Both the position numbers and the translations under genes were made by a program. Below are positions 42,501 to 54,211 of a DNA stretch of 64,000 nt, piece after piece. Location of the stretch: assembly GCA_947652605.1 (NCBI GenBank), contig OX393580.1, forward strand, positions 15,458,159 to 15,522,158, in the 5' to 3' direction. The notes beneath the pieces are model-generated. The model did no database searches, was not told the origin of the DNA, and saw only the letters and a program-made list of their open reading frames with translations. Origin of the DNA: Elmis aenea (Eukaryota > Arthropoda > Insecta > Coleoptera > Elmidae). Each line of letters begins with the position of its first letter. Position 1 is the first letter of the stretch.

Positions 42501-45199
42501 TGTTTCAATATTGTTTAAATTCTTAGATGAATTATTAACTTGCATTTTTTTTAATGGAAATCATAGTTGGCTATATGATCTCATAAAAAGGCATTTTTCC
42601 CCTCCTTTTAGTTTTTAATAATATAAGGTTTAATGTATTTACTTTGATAATTAGACTCAAAACAAATAACATTCATCAAAAAGTTTCTGTGAAGCTAAAG
42701 AGTGCCATGAATTTAAACAATATTGAAACAAATGAATGTTTTCATTTTACAGTGCGTAAAAAGTCTACTTTTTTCACAAAAATATGTTTGTACCAACAAG
42801 TATAACCGAGTTATAAACTATTAAAAAAAATAATTGTGGTTTTTGTTCATTATCTAGCGTGCCATGGAACTTTTTTAAAACATCAAAGCATCACTGAATA
42901 GGTTTGTAGCTGTTGTCGTTTACGAGATCCCAATAGTGGCCCTCTATGTAGACCACCCTGTATAAATCAAATTTAAAATTTATACTATTGTACTTTGATT
43001 ATCAGTATATTAACATTTTTACTAAACGAAACCGTTTGGACATCTGAAAGCTTTTAAAACCAGTCATCCTTTTTAAGGACGTGCCTTTAGTTGTCTAATG
43101 CGGTACGTATGTGTATCTGATAGAATTAAATAACTGCAGTTGACTTAATTTCTTGTATAATTTGCGTTTATTAGAGCACAAAACAATATTTTTCGCTTAA
43201 TTTCTGTGTGTAGTGCTGTTTTTGAAGAAAATATCCAGGATAGCGTTGGTAAGTTCCAGGATACTAATCCTAAATAATTTATTAATATATTAATTGTATT
43301 AACCACAAATTGTTAGTAAATTTCAATATTATTTCTTTTATTAATTAGTAACTGTTCAGCCTGTGAATTTTGCGTATTATTAATAAACACTTTTTTAGGA
43401 TACAAAAACAAAATGTCGTGGAAATAAAAAATGTACAGCCGAAAACTTTATTTGAAGCTGGTGAAGATAAGAAAAAGGCGGACAGTACGGAAGAAATACT
43501 TGCCAAAATTGCGCAGATCAACAAAGAGCACGGACTGGTTCCTAAACAAATTCAAAACAGTCACAAACACATTCCAATCTTACACTATCGATCTGAAAGT
43601 GGGCCTGAGCAAAGAACGTTGGATGGTTTTCAGTTTCCACAGAACCCGCTAGTGAATCCGATTTTCCAATATTTGGAAAACGATCAACCCAACGATCAAG
43701 ATCAAAGTCGCTCAACATTAAACTCGGGTAGCAGACTCCGAGTACAAACGAATTCTACGTCGTCAAATACAATAGCTGAAGAGAACGTTCCAGGACAATA
43801 CATAAAGCGAAAAATCACTCATCACCAAACAGTTATTATTCCAGCAATGAATCCCACACCCAATTTTTATTACAACGATATGTCTCAAAGTCCTCAAAGT
43901 CCTCAAACTTTCATGTCAAAAACAAACTATCCCTGGAGAATACCCGATGTAGCCCAACAACCAAATCTCAACCAGAACAACACAAACATCACGAATAACG
44001 CAAATTCAAACTCTGAAACGGAAGAACAAAAAACAGTAGCCAACATTCGAAACATTATAGCAACCTCTCAAATGTATCCTTATATGCAAAATATGGCCGG
44101 CGCGGGTCAGTATGGTTTCTTGGTACCGTTTAACCCGATGACGCAAACGGAGGGAAACATAATTAATCCATATCAATATGCGAATCAATTCGTCCAAAAG
44201 AACGATGATCTGCAAACCCAATTTCCACACAGCTACCGTATTAATGGATTAAGCGCAAAAATACCGAGTGATCAGTTTTCAGGGTCCGGCCGTCAGTGGC
44301 AAGGACCTTTCCAACAATATTTTCCTATCACGATAAAAAATCCTTTCGAACAAATTTATAACGCGTTCACGAGCATGATAGAATATGGCCAACAATCCAA
44401 TGTATGTGGAGAAATCGAAAAAGCCAACACTGGACACGGCAAGCAAGAATTCAATGGAAATAAGATTTCTAGATCAGGAAAACAGCTGGTGGAAGAGGAT
44501 GTAGACACGAGCGAAGCTTCGGATGATGATAAAGCCACGGTTATGGTCTTCATAGCGCAAACTCAAGACAAAAGGGACAGTTCTTCTGAAACGAAGTTGA
44601 AAGATGAACAAATTACGCGTGTCACAAAAACGCCAACAGATGCAAGTGGGCCTCTAGATTATTCCGGAAGTGAGACGATTAGAAGTGAAAGAATTTCGAA
44701 AGACCTACCCTACTTGTTAGAACTGCACCGATCAAACACGAAGAACCCGCAGCATCAAGCGTCTATTACCAAGCAAAAAGTCCAGACAAACGACAACGAG
44801 GGAGAAACTAAAGGAATATTTATACCCATTGATCTACACAAAACTTTATTCAAAAAAGACCTTCCACAAGCGGGTGTTGTCATTAATAAACTAAAAGTGA
44901 GAAAAGGCGGAGTCGCAATAGCGGGACCAGGCGGTATTGCAACTGCCGGCAGCGGTGGTACAGCGATTGTGGGTCCTAATGGATTTGCATATACGCACCC
45001 TGACAGTTTAGCTATAGCTGGCTCAGGTACAAAAGTCATTGCTGTTGATCCGTCGATAAATTTAAGCGATATTATAAAAAGTACCGCCCTCAATAGGAGC
45101 AAGCATAACGAAATCATACCCAAAATAGGAAAAATAGTGGCCGAAGGACCTGTCATATATTACAACAAAGGGACACATCCTAACGCAACAGACACTTAG
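39559..45199 (+). CDS. Secreted DUF4774-like protein 1 (long)
   Basis: Exon 39559-39576 (MKLFIL) and exon 41518-41585 join to MKLFILISTLTVVYS-RPQQ, a strong signal peptide. Exon 43214-43248 adds AVFEENIQDSV. A tiny exon at 43349-43373 (TVQPVNF) may follow, then 43399-45199 runs to the stop, giving about 648 residues. The bulk is Gln/Asn/Pro-rich with no cysteine cluster. Near the C-terminus lies the repeated GGVAIAGPGGIATAGSGG / TAIVGPNGFAYT motif, resembling DUF4774, an insect domain of unknown function seen in secreted proteins. Three similar genes follow in tandem. The connection 43373 to 43399 needs a 25-bp intron, which is below normal size, so that junction is doubtful. Introns 1 and 2 contain elements J and C2. 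A structural cuticle or matrix role is inference. AATAAA lies at 45237. Confidence 0.75.
40457..41208. mobile_element. Foldback element, family J
   Basis: CAGTGTGGCCAAAAGGAATGG and CCATTCCTTTTGGACACAT are inverted, with matching arms (AAATATCCACTTTAGGGAAAA; GGTACTTAGTCTTCCACC) of about 220 bp around a unique centre. It lies in intron 1 of DUF4774-like gene 1. Confidence 0.8.
41805..42960. mobile_element. Foldback element, family C, copy C2
   Basis: CAGGGTGGTCCGCATAAAAGGG and CCTCTATGTAGACCACCCTG, flanked by TA. The arms carry GGGATCTCTTTAACGG and CGTTTACGAGATCCC. This copy is free of large insertions and shows the layout of family C. Confidence 0.85.
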
Positions 45200-45236
45200 A
45201 TGTAAATTTATTTAAAACAACAATCAATATTAGTGT

Positions 45237-45242
45237 AATAAA
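45237..45242 (+). terminator. Polyadenylation signal of DUF4774-like gene 1
   Basis: AATAAA 38 bp after the stop codon. Confidence 0.65.
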
Positions 45243-46757
45243 TAATTGGTTTCGTTAAAATTTAAAATTAATTTTATTCGCTAACTACAAAAGCTAAATG
45301 CAAAATAGAATATTTTGAAAATAATCTACTGTCGCGCTTACATTTCACCGTAAATTTCAAATGTTTGTCAAGAAGCGTGAAACTTTAAAATTTAAACATT
45401 TCTATACGTACCTAGGTAATTTTTTCTTTATTACTCTCGAAATTAACGCAAGAAATTGAAATTATTTAAAAAAAAGTATGTGATAATTAGTTCTTTAAGG
45501 TATTAGCTAACGTGTAATTTTAAGTACTTAATTCAAATAAGAAATTAGTTAGTGATCAGTATTGCTAAAAATATCATTATTAAATTGCATTGTAGAAAAT
45601 GCGATACATAGTTTCAAATGGATCTTTGACTCTTATTTGGATAATGAAACAAAAAAAAAAGGTTACGATACTATCATTTATAAAAACCTAATTGGTATTT
45701 AAATTCACTCGTATTTCCTAATACAGCCCCAATATATGATAATGACTCAAAAAGGGGAAATAAAATTAAAGTAATTTATTTTATTAAAAGTTAAGCAATA
45801 ACATTTTTAGTGCTAATATAGCACGATTAGAACAGGGACTGATTTTTTTAGGACTGTCCTAGTTAAGTTATGTTTTATTTTATTAATTTATCACATTTTT
45901 CTTTTGTTTACATGTTCCAGACCCAAAATTTTAAGTTCAAATTTTAAATATCGGAGCAAAATGAACTTCGACACTACTACAACTAACAAAATATTTTGGA
46001 ATGTAGAGAAAGATTTTTTTGCTATGATCAATCGATAAAAGTGCCTTTATTATTCAAATAAAAAATAATAAACAAAGTGTCTACTGGATGGATCTCTTTA
46101 ATCTAAATTACCTTTTTTTTATAAAGAGTACATCTACTTAAAGTGCATTTTGTATACCTGTAAAAATAGACTCTAAGTTTATTGCAGTATTATTAAAAAT
46201 GTATTGATTTGTTTACTTATTTAAGTTATGTTATATCAAGTATATACGAGTATTTTTTTTTTAATTAATGACGGCCGTTATCTTGTCGAAATGTACAATG
46301 CATATAACTTAATGTTAATAATAAACGAAACTTTTCCTCAAAATATTTGTTTATTTTTACTTGACTTATTAAATAAAATATGTAAAACAAAAAAGAATTA
46401 AAAAATTTTGGAGGTATTGGAAACTAACTTTTTACCCTTATTTAATATTATTAACATGCAAAATAGTTTATTACAAAATATAATAGCTTGGAACTTGAAG
46501 TTATTTTCAAGACGATGTAATTTCAGCTGATATATATTTTAGGCACGCTGCATGTATATTAGGATAATTGTACTAATGTCTGTATGATGCATGTATGTGT
46601 ATATGCATATGTCACGATAAAAGGATCACTTGATATGTTTATGCCGTTCTAAATAAATCTGACAACTTTTGCATGTTACATTGGTAAGTTTACTTCGTAG
46701 TGAACCTTAACTTTCCTGCTAAACTTCAAACAAACTAAAACACGCTCTTTCCATTGT
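45243..46757. other. Intergenic between DUF4774-like genes 1 and 2
   Basis: 1.5 kb, very AT-rich. A possible TATA box (GATAAAAGG near 46617) and an ATG followed by a GTAAGT donor (46673-46683) could be the start of gene 2, but this exon does not join in frame with the exon at 48478, so it is only noted. Confidence 0.35.
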
Positions 46758-47126
46758 ACAGTGTGGACCAGATTCGAATGTTTTACCGGGTATCTCGGTT
46801 AACGTAAAAGTTGGCGAAAATCTGATTGGGTTATTTGTTGAGAAAAGAACGCATATATAATTAAACTTTTTATATCGCTTCCATTTTGGCACTATAGACG
46901 AAAAATAAAATTTCATCATTTTTGAAAATTTCTCATTTCATTTATTAAAATAGAACAAAATATTATGAAGGTTTTTTGTACAGATTTTTATGCTTTAAAA
47001 ACAAAATTAAATTATTTAGCGCCTTGACTTTCAGTAAACTTACACTTTTTTAAATAGAAACCCTAGTTGGCCATGATTGTATATGAAAGAGCATCTTTTA
47101 GCTTTTTAAAAATATATAGTTTTATG

Positions 47127-47532
47127 TTTGTTACAAAAAATAACCGAAATATGGCTAATTTTGTAAAAAGTTCTTTATCAAAGTTTGTCATGATTCCGTA
47201 AACAAGTGATGTTTGCAATTATAAAACAATTAATTATCATTTCCAAGCAAATTCTGCCGCAGCCGCTACGTTTTCAGAACGTGACCATGTAGGTACATTT
47301 TTAACATATTAAACCTTTCAAAGTCTTCAAATTTAACCATGTTCGCATACCACAATAAAAACACAAAAAATACAAAAGATTACACGGGTTTGCTTAAAAG
47401 GTGAACAATTTACTTGGATATAGTATAGTTGTTTAATAATTGCAAACATCACTTGTTTACGATATCATGGCAAACTTGATAAAGAATTTTTTACAAAATT
47501 AGCCATATCTCGGTTATTTTTTGCAACAAATA
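47127..47532. repeat. Foldback element V
   Basis: GTTACAAAAAATAACCGAAATATGG and CCATATCTCGGTTATTTTTTGCAAC are inverted, with inner pairs CAAAGTTTGTCATGATTCCG and AAACAAGTGATGTTTGCAATTAT. No ORF. Confidence 0.65.
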
Positions 47533-47534
47533 TA

Positions 47535-48038
47535 CAGGGTGATTGAAATTCAAGTTTAAGCATGGGGATCTCGCTTATTATAATAGCTAGAGTATAGGTT
47601 TAAATTTGGTAAAGTTGCTAAATTCGAAGCTCATTGATAATCCAAAGAGGAATTGGAAATATCTCAAACGGTATCGGAGAAAATTAGGAAAAACCGGAAA
47701 ATACGATTTTTGAAAATCGTCTTTAACTCCTTTGGAGTTTAAAATATTTTAAATGTGTAAAAACATTGCCCAAGTAACTTTTAAGCTGAATCGGATAGTG
47801 GTCACACATTTTTCCTAGATTGATTCGTTTTTGTTTTATGACAACCAATTTTGTTTCGCTATTACATAATCAAATAGCATTTATTTTTCTGAATCCATTG
47901 ATGTATCACACATGGTATTTTACTTCTTCTATCGTTGTCAAATTTAAAAAAAATGCGTTTTAAACAAAATTAAACCTATACTCTAGCTATTATAATAAGC
48001 GAGATCCCCATGCTTAAACTCGAATTTCAATCACCCTG
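47535..48038. mobile_element. Foldback element, family E
   Basis: CAGGGTGATTGAAATTCAAG and CGAATTTCAATCACCCTG flanked by TA. Both arms contain GCATGGGGATCTCGCTTATTATAATAGC, the same block as in family A, although the rest of the arm is different. Confidence 0.85.
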
Positions 48039-48477
48039 TATAAAACTATATATTTTTGAAAAGCCAAAAAAATGCTCTGTCATATAAAAACATGGCCAAG
48101 TAGGGTTTCTATTTAAAAAATGTAAGTTTACTTTATATCTTGAAGCCAAGGTCTCTAAAAAATTTCAATTTTGTTTTTAAATTAAGCATAAAAAGCTGTA
48201 TAAGAAACCTCAATAACATTTTGTTCTATTTTATTAAACAAAGAAGTTATAGTAAATTTTACAAAATGATGAAATTTCAATTTTCGTCTATAGCGCCAAA
48301 ATGGAAAGCGACATAAAAAATATGATTACATAGGCGTTTGTTTCTCTAAAAAAAATAGCCTAAGAGACCGACATCAGATTTTCGCCAAGTATTACGGTAA
48401 CCGAGATACCCCGTAAAACATTCGAATTTGGTTCACCTATTTAATATTACTACTAATATTCTTCATTATTTCTTTAG

Positions 48478-49474
48478 ATCGGTTACTAGTCCTGCTGGTG
48501 TACACCGTCAATATTGGCCTTATCCTCAACTAACTCTGCGATTAGCTCCTCAACAAAAAAATATTTTTCTTCAAAATCCGCACAGTAGCAACAACCAATT
48601 GCAAAATTCTGTTTATCATGATTACCCGCTCAACCTGGACTATAACGCTTACTTATCTTCTATTTACAATAAACAACATAATTATCAATATCAGACATTT
48701 CCTAGATTTTACAAGCACCCCGAAGAATTAGGTGTTGAAAATTACTTGCAAAATAACTTCAGAAAAGACAAATCCTTAAGCAACAAAAACAATTTACTTG
48801 TCGAAAATAGCAACAGTGATGGCGTCGCCTCCGGTGGAAACGTAAGAAATCTAACAAGCAAGGAAAAGTCATCTAGAGTTTTTAGCAACGCAAATGTTAA
48901 TAACGCTGCGTTACGATCTATAGTGGAACCAGTCATTTCCGCTGGCGTAAAAGAAAAACGATTGAACGAGTTAATAAATACGAATCATCGAGATACCGAA
49001 GAGACGACAACGCACTCTCCGGAAAGGCCTGAACTAAAAAACAAATCTTTACATGGGAACGATAAAACGATCGAGAAAAACGTGCCTCTCGATAAATTCG
49101 TTTCAGCTGAACGCGTCCTGTCTTCTGAAAACGACACCTCAGTTGAAAATGAGGAGCCTCTGTCCTCTTATAAAGCGCATCCGTTGTTTCACTATTTAAG
49201 AAATAAAAACACGCTGCAAACAGATAATATTATCACTTTTCGAAATGACGACATTCCTGAAAAAGATACTGCCACGTTAATCTTAAAACCAATAGCACGA
49301 GCTGTCGCTGGAGTCGAAGGTAAAGCGATTGCCATGCCTGTATCGAAGGCAATTTTAAGACGGGGAACTAACACAGATATTCTTTTCGAACCAGAAGCTT
49401 TCGCCATCGCTGGACCCGGAGGCATCGCACACGCCCAAAGCGATCTAGATATATATTACGATATCAACGAATAA
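48478..49474 (+). CDS. Secreted DUF4774-like protein 2 (main exon; 5' end unresolved)
   Basis: A single long exon with a TTCTTTAG acceptor, entered in phase 2, encoding 331 residues to a TAA stop. Its upstream exon or exons with the signal peptide were not found; element I2 fills the sequence just before it. The first part (YWPYPQLTLRLAPQQ, then an Asn/Gln/Tyr-rich stretch) looks like a structural protein. The middle is Glu/Lys/Ser-rich with two NxT/NxS sites. The C-terminal 70 residues repeat PIARAVAGVEGKAIAMPVSKA and EAFAIAGPGGIAHAQ, a diverged version of the DUF4774-like motif of its neighbours. No cysteine was seen. It is taken as a tandem paralogue of the genes on either side. Confidence 0.7.
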
Positions 49475-50177
49475 AACTCGCTTAGCCAATATTGCAATTA
49501 AGTATTTTTACATGTGTAAATATTTGTATTATAAATTCGTAGTCATACTGTAAATTTATTGTAAATATATACAAATACATTTATTTTTATTTTTAAACAT
49601 TTACACCTACTTATCGCAAAAGCATTGGCATTTTCTTCTTTAAACAATGTAAATAAATTGAAACAAAGATTTCCACATAATTTAATTTAACAAAAACAAC
49701 AGTTTTGTCGAATATATTTAACATAAATGTATATAGTATTAATGTTTATTTCTTCTGAAAAAAGCAAGTGTTTTGAACATTTGTAAGATACTCAAGTTTC
49801 TGGCCAAATTCTTCGTTCACATCAGAGGCGGATCGTTAACTTTGGGGGCCCTGGACTAACACTGTTTGAGGGTCCACCCAAGTAACCCAAGTTTGGGTTA
49901 GTTGTGGCGACTCTTCGCCATTTTGTCGAAAACTTTTGTTTTACCCTGTTTTAAATAGGAAAAATTATAGGCAACAGATATGGAAGAACTTTTTTATTTT
50001 ATTTGATGCACTTGGATATCCAAACTTTTATATACAGTTATAATGAAAAAATGTTTTGTATACATAACAAACATCAAACATCAACCATAAATAAAAAATA
50101 AAATATATTAGGTATTACTTTTAGTAACAAACAAAAAAAAGACGAAACAACAAATTCTCAGGTCAAGAATAAAGTAA

Positions 50178-51170
50178 CAAGGGAGGGTCACGATACGTTG
50201 TCGCTAGAATTTGATTAAGGCTGTATTTATTGCAGCAAGGACATCAAAATTAAATGTTTTCCAGAGTTATACGTGCCACTGGCCATCTCCTTTGGAAAAA
50301 TAGGGGAAAAACTGAAAAATTGGTATAAAAAGGTTTTTTTTTGCGATGGCGTTGACCATGAAACCGTCAGAGACAAAATCTAAATTCTTCTATTTACCAA
50401 TGCGCGCATCCTTTGCAAGTAAAATGGTGCAAAGTTTTTAAAAAAAATCTTGAACGGTTCCGGAGAAAAACGTCAAAAACTAAACTCCTGCATAAGGGCT
50501 ATGATTTGAGAAGTTGTGGTATATCTGTATAACTACGTATGTAAATGTATATCTATGCGACTTGCATAGGCGTTTAACATAGGGAAAACCGTTTTTACAA
50601 AGACCTCGTTTTTCGCGTTTTTCTCCGGAACCGTTCAAGATTTTTTCAAAAACTTTGCGCCATTTTACTTGCAAAGGATGCGCGCATTGGTAAATAGAAA
50701 AATTTAGATTTTATCTCCCACGGTTTCATGGCCAACGCGATCGCAAAAATTACTTTTATTTTTTATTATTCATATTTTTAGTTTTTCCCCTATTTTTCCG
50801 AAGGGAATGGCCAGTGGCCAGGGCCGTTCACAGAAAATTCGGGCCCCGGGGAAGCAATAGACAACGGGCCCCCCTTTTCTCTTAGAAAGGTATAAATTTA
50901 AGGCTCGCGTTTTGACAATGTAATTCTGTATTAAAAATACGATTTTTTTTTTAAAACAGTATTTGTAAACAAAATATTGTTTATTAGCTCGAATCCGGGC
51001 CCCCTTGGCAACCCCAGGCCCCGGGAATTAGTCCCGTCTCCCCCCCCTGTGATAGGCCCTGCCAGTGGCACGTATAACTCTGAAAAACTTTTAGTTTTGA
51101 TGTTCTTGATGCAATAAATACAGCCTTAATTAAATTCTAGCGACAACTTATGGTGGGTGACCTTCCCTGA
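50178..51170. repeat. Foldback element O, copy O2
   Basis: CAAGGGAGGGTCACGATACG and the complementary GTGACCTTCCCTG, with inner pairs matching O1 (GTTGTCGCTAGAATTTGATT; CCAATGCGCGCATCCTTTGC). Interrupted by MITE P at 50819. Confidence 0.75.
50819..51061. mobile_element. hAT MITE P with exact 8-bp duplication
   Basis: CAGGGCCGTTCACAG and CTGTGATAGGCCCTG are inverted ends. CCAGTGGC is duplicated at 50811-50818 and 51062-51069. Subterminal GGGCCCC runs. 243 bp, non-coding. Confidence 0.9.
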
Positions 51171-51245
51171 TAAGGAAAAAAACAAAAATAAATATAATAC
51201 TTATTCTAAAAAATAAAATTAATAAAACGTTCTAGGAGTTATACG

Positions 51246-52037
51246 CATGACGTACCGGCCAAACTTAAGAAGTATGTTTCTGGAGTCAATTTAAGCAAAA
51301 AATGTTAGATAAACCATAGTCCAAAACTAGATGGTTATCGAGTTATAGACCTTTAAAGTTTATTAAAAAAACGTCAATTTTAACATAAAAGAGTATGAAA
51401 TACCGCGTTTATCTTCTATAATATTGATTTAACAACAATGTTTTTTATAAAAGATGCATCGCTATTTTTTTGGGCCTTTGGTGTACTCGATTTTGTTTTG
51501 TTTTTTTACGGTTTATTTGCTATGGCAACCAACTTAGTTATTTTAAATAGAACACCCTTTATATTATTAGATTTTTGGAGTCCTCTTTAAATGAACTTTA
51601 TAAAATGTACAAAGTCGTATAGGCCTTAAATTATCCGTTTTCGAGTATTCACTTGTTTTCAAAAATTTTGAGCGTTGTAGTACTCTCAAAAATGTTCAAT
51701 ATTTAAGAAATGTGTGGTGACAATCGAAATTCGTTTAGTAGTTAATAGTTATGCTTCATACACGATTTGTATTATTTAAAATTTTGAAATTTAATACAAG
51801 GCGTTTGTTACTTTTGATCGAATTCGTTAAATTCTTAAATACTTAATAATTTTGAAAGTGCTACATTGCTCAAAATTTTCGAGAAAAAAATTAATTACTC
51901 GAAAACGGTTAATTTTAGGCCTATATGATCTTTCACATTCTATCGAGTTTTGGACTATAGTTTATACAACATTTTTTGCTTAAATTGGCTCAAGGAACAT
52001 GCTCCTTAAGTTTGGCCGTTCGTCATGCAACACCCTG
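51246..52037. mobile_element. Foldback element, family D, copy D2
   Basis: The left end has decayed (GCATGACGTACCGGCCAAACTTAAG) and the right end is intact (TTTGGCCGTTCGTCATGCAACACCCTG followed by TA). The arms match D1 at 61817-62735. Confidence 0.8.
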
Positions 52038-52247
52038 TATAATGTAAGTATTTTCAATACATTAAAGACATTAAAAGAGTAACTCTTCTGCATTTTTCGC
52101 TGCAAATTCTCTCATTTGATCATCACATTGTAATTCTTTGGTTAAATCACAGTTTATGTTTTTATTCTCATTTTTTTTTTACCGCGAAAGGGGCCTTTTG
52201 ATTGAACTGGATGTACCTCATAAATATCATGCCTAAATCCGCCCCTG

Positions 52248-52449
52248 TTCACAATATTATAATTGACGATTAATCGGCAAGAAAAACTTTTATTGCAAAT
52301 ACTGAAAGCTTGCAAAATCACAAAGAAGTTATATGAAACTAATTGTACCTACATTATTTTAAGTTTAGGCAAAAAAATTACTTAAGTTTAATACTTAAGA
52401 TGAAAATTCTAAATAGCAATTAATTTTAAAATAATTTGCAAACTGTACT
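52248..52449. other. Short intergenic interval before DUF4774-like gene 3
   Basis: AT-rich, nothing supported. Confidence 0.4.
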
Positions 52450-52523
52450 TATAAATATCGCCGAAGGTTCTCTGTATGTGTAGCAGCAAAGAAAGTGATA
52501 TTGTTCCGAAATGATAATTTACG
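52450..52523 (+). promoter_or_regulatory. Candidate TATA box and first exon for DUF4774-like gene 3
   Basis: TATAAATA at 52450 is followed at 52511 by ATG and a 13-nt reading frame (MIIY plus one base) up to a strong GTAAGT donor. This is the layout of the other first exons here. A second TATA-like TATAAAAG lies at about 52878. Neither has been joined in phase to the exon at 52999 with a credible signal peptide. Confidence 0.35.
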
Positions 52524-52998
52524 GTAAGTTACGCTAGACTTTGCGACTGCTTAAATTAAATGACACCCATCTAGGTGTACCGAGACTGTGTGGTCACATA
52601 CGAGTACAATCGTGTCAAGTATATAACTGTAGAATAACAAACGATTAAACTGCTATGTTTGACCAAATCTTTATGATTCACTAAGCATATGTGGTTACCT
52701 ACTTCGTCCTGAAAAACCGTATTGCATACAGTATGAGGTTTGGTAATATTCCCAATGATGCAAATTTAGTAGTATCGCTAAAAGGCAAAGCAGTTGCAGT
52801 TATATTCACAGAAATCGGGATTTTTCTCTTATAAAAGCTTATAATTTTAATTTAAAACATAGGTATTACAACCGCATATAAAAGTGCAAATTAATTTACG
52901 ATTGATGTCTCATGCGATTTACACGAAAGCGCTGTAAAATTTTATTTGATCATTTTAATTTATGACCGTACGATTTTAATGCGCTACAATATTTGCAG

Positions 52999-54048
52999 AA
53001 AAGAAGACAACAAAGTAACGTTGCTGCCTTTCTATGGAGGCGCCAAAGGGCAAACATTGCAGATCATCGAAACTCCCGATGGTAAAGTAACAACCACTAT
53101 AATAAGTACACCCCAGCCTATTACAACAACAGAAGACGCCCCGCATCCGTCCGAACTGGAGTATCCCCAGTTGCCCTCTAAACACGAAGATTACAATACA
53201 AATCTGAAGAACATTCACCGCACAGCACTAAACATAATGAGGCTGCAAGAAATTGCGACAAAAGGCCAACTTAACGAAGAAGAACAAGTCGAATATAGGA
53301 AAAACATGGAGTCACTTGACGAGTCCGCGGATCACATAGCACGTATCCAGGAAGGCGACGACGACGACGCTATTTTGCATGTCGACGATAAAACCGATTT
53401 AAGCGAATGGTTCTTAAGGAAAAAAAATAATAAAAAAGAAAAGGAAAAACGAAAAGAAGAAGAACGGAAAAAGGAAGAGGAGAAAAAGAAAGAAGAAGAA
53501 CAGAAGAACAAGGAAAAAGAACAAAGCAAAAAGATTGAAAACAAAAACGAGGAAGAACTAGAAAAAGAAGAAGAGCATAGCGAAGAAGATAGCGACGCAT
53601 TAGGTGTTGATTTGCCCCCTGATGACGCATCTGTTGCTGAAGCGAATCCGGTAGGGTTGGCAGTAGCAGGTTAGATTAATTGTTTTACTGTGTCAATTAT
53701 CAGATACATTTCATTGTGAAAGTACATTGAAAGCGTTCTAATTGTTTTCTACCTTTTTAGCGTTAACTTGTAAGCACAGTTTTGTAGTCGAAAACGTCAA
53801 TTTCAGGGGTCGGGGGTATGGCAGCAAGTAAACCCATTGCAACAGCTATAGCGGGGCCCTACGGTTTGGCGATAGCTCGACCTATTGGTACTGCGATTGC
53901 AGGAGTCTCTCCCGATCAAGCCCTAGTACCTGTTCACGCAGAAGGTCATACAACAGCTTCTGGCAATAAAAAAGGCACTGGGCAAAAAAAAAAAGAACAA
54001 GCTACAGATTATTTAAGTAGAATTATTAGTAAATATCATCAATATTAA
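52999..54048 (+). CDS. Secreted DUF4774-like protein 3 (charged; 5' end unresolved)
   Basis: Exons 52999-53669 and 53807-54048 join in phase 1. The first encodes KEDNKVTLLPFYGGAKGQTLQ, a Thr-rich segment, a helical region (NTNLKNIHRTALNIMRLQE), then about 70 residues of Lys/Glu repeats (EERKKEEEKKKEEE) predicted to be a charged coiled coil or disordered linker. The second continues the C-terminal motif split by the intron: PVGLAVAG then GVGGMAASKPIATAIAGPYGLAIARPIG, the DUF4774-like repeat. A phase-2 join to 52905-52933 (MSHAIYTKAL) is possible but lacks a signal peptide and overlaps the expected start site of a TATA box. A paralogue of neighbouring genes, distinguished by the charged linker. 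Function unknown. Confidence 0.72.
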
Positions 54049-54211
54049 ATGTTTCTGCTTACTGTACATCCTCGTTTGTAGTTATTTATGTGACTGGATT
54101 TTTCTTTTGTAAAAAATGATCTATAAATCCTTTCTTTTATTATTATTTCATTGCTGAAGTAACCTAATTTAATTGTGCTATTTCACACAATTATTGAAGC
54201 GACCGTTTATA

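Larger units (their letters stand above)
46758..48440. mobile_element. Foldback element, family I, copy I2, with nested V and E
   Basis: The left end CAGTGTGGACCAGATTCGAATG and right end CATTCGAATTTGGTTCACC are inverted but both slightly decayed. The arms match I1 (GAAAATCTGATT, TTTCATTTTTCGTC). The loop contains foldback V (47127-47532) and element E (47535-48038). Confidence 0.8.
49823..52247. mobile_element. hAT-like element W with nested O2, P and D2
   Basis: CAGAGGCGGATCG at 49823 and the inverted AAATCCGCCCCTG ending at 52247 lie in flanks TTCACAT and TTCACAAT, a probable imperfect target duplication. The original interior is split by O2 (50178-51170), which holds MITE P, and by D2 (51246-52037). 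No intact transposase. Confidence 0.6.

Noticed and set aside
43098..43248. Alternative start for DUF4774-like gene 1 (ATGCG at 43098 joined to an acceptor at 43174)
   Set aside because: It is phase-compatible (MRAQNNIFRLIS...), but the MKLFIL/ISTLTVVYS exons give a clearly better signal peptide and use a simpler acceptor at 43213.
46673..46683. ATGTTACATTG before a GTAAGT donor as first exon of DUF4774-like gene 2
   Set aside because: Phase 2 joining to the exon at 48478 creates TGA. No intermediate exon was found.
52732..52842. Open frame MRFGNIPNDANLVV...KGKAVAVIFTE upstream of DUF4774-like gene 3
   Set aside because: It stops after about 35 codons, no donor joins it in phase to the exon at 52999, and similarity to the AVA motif is too short to count.
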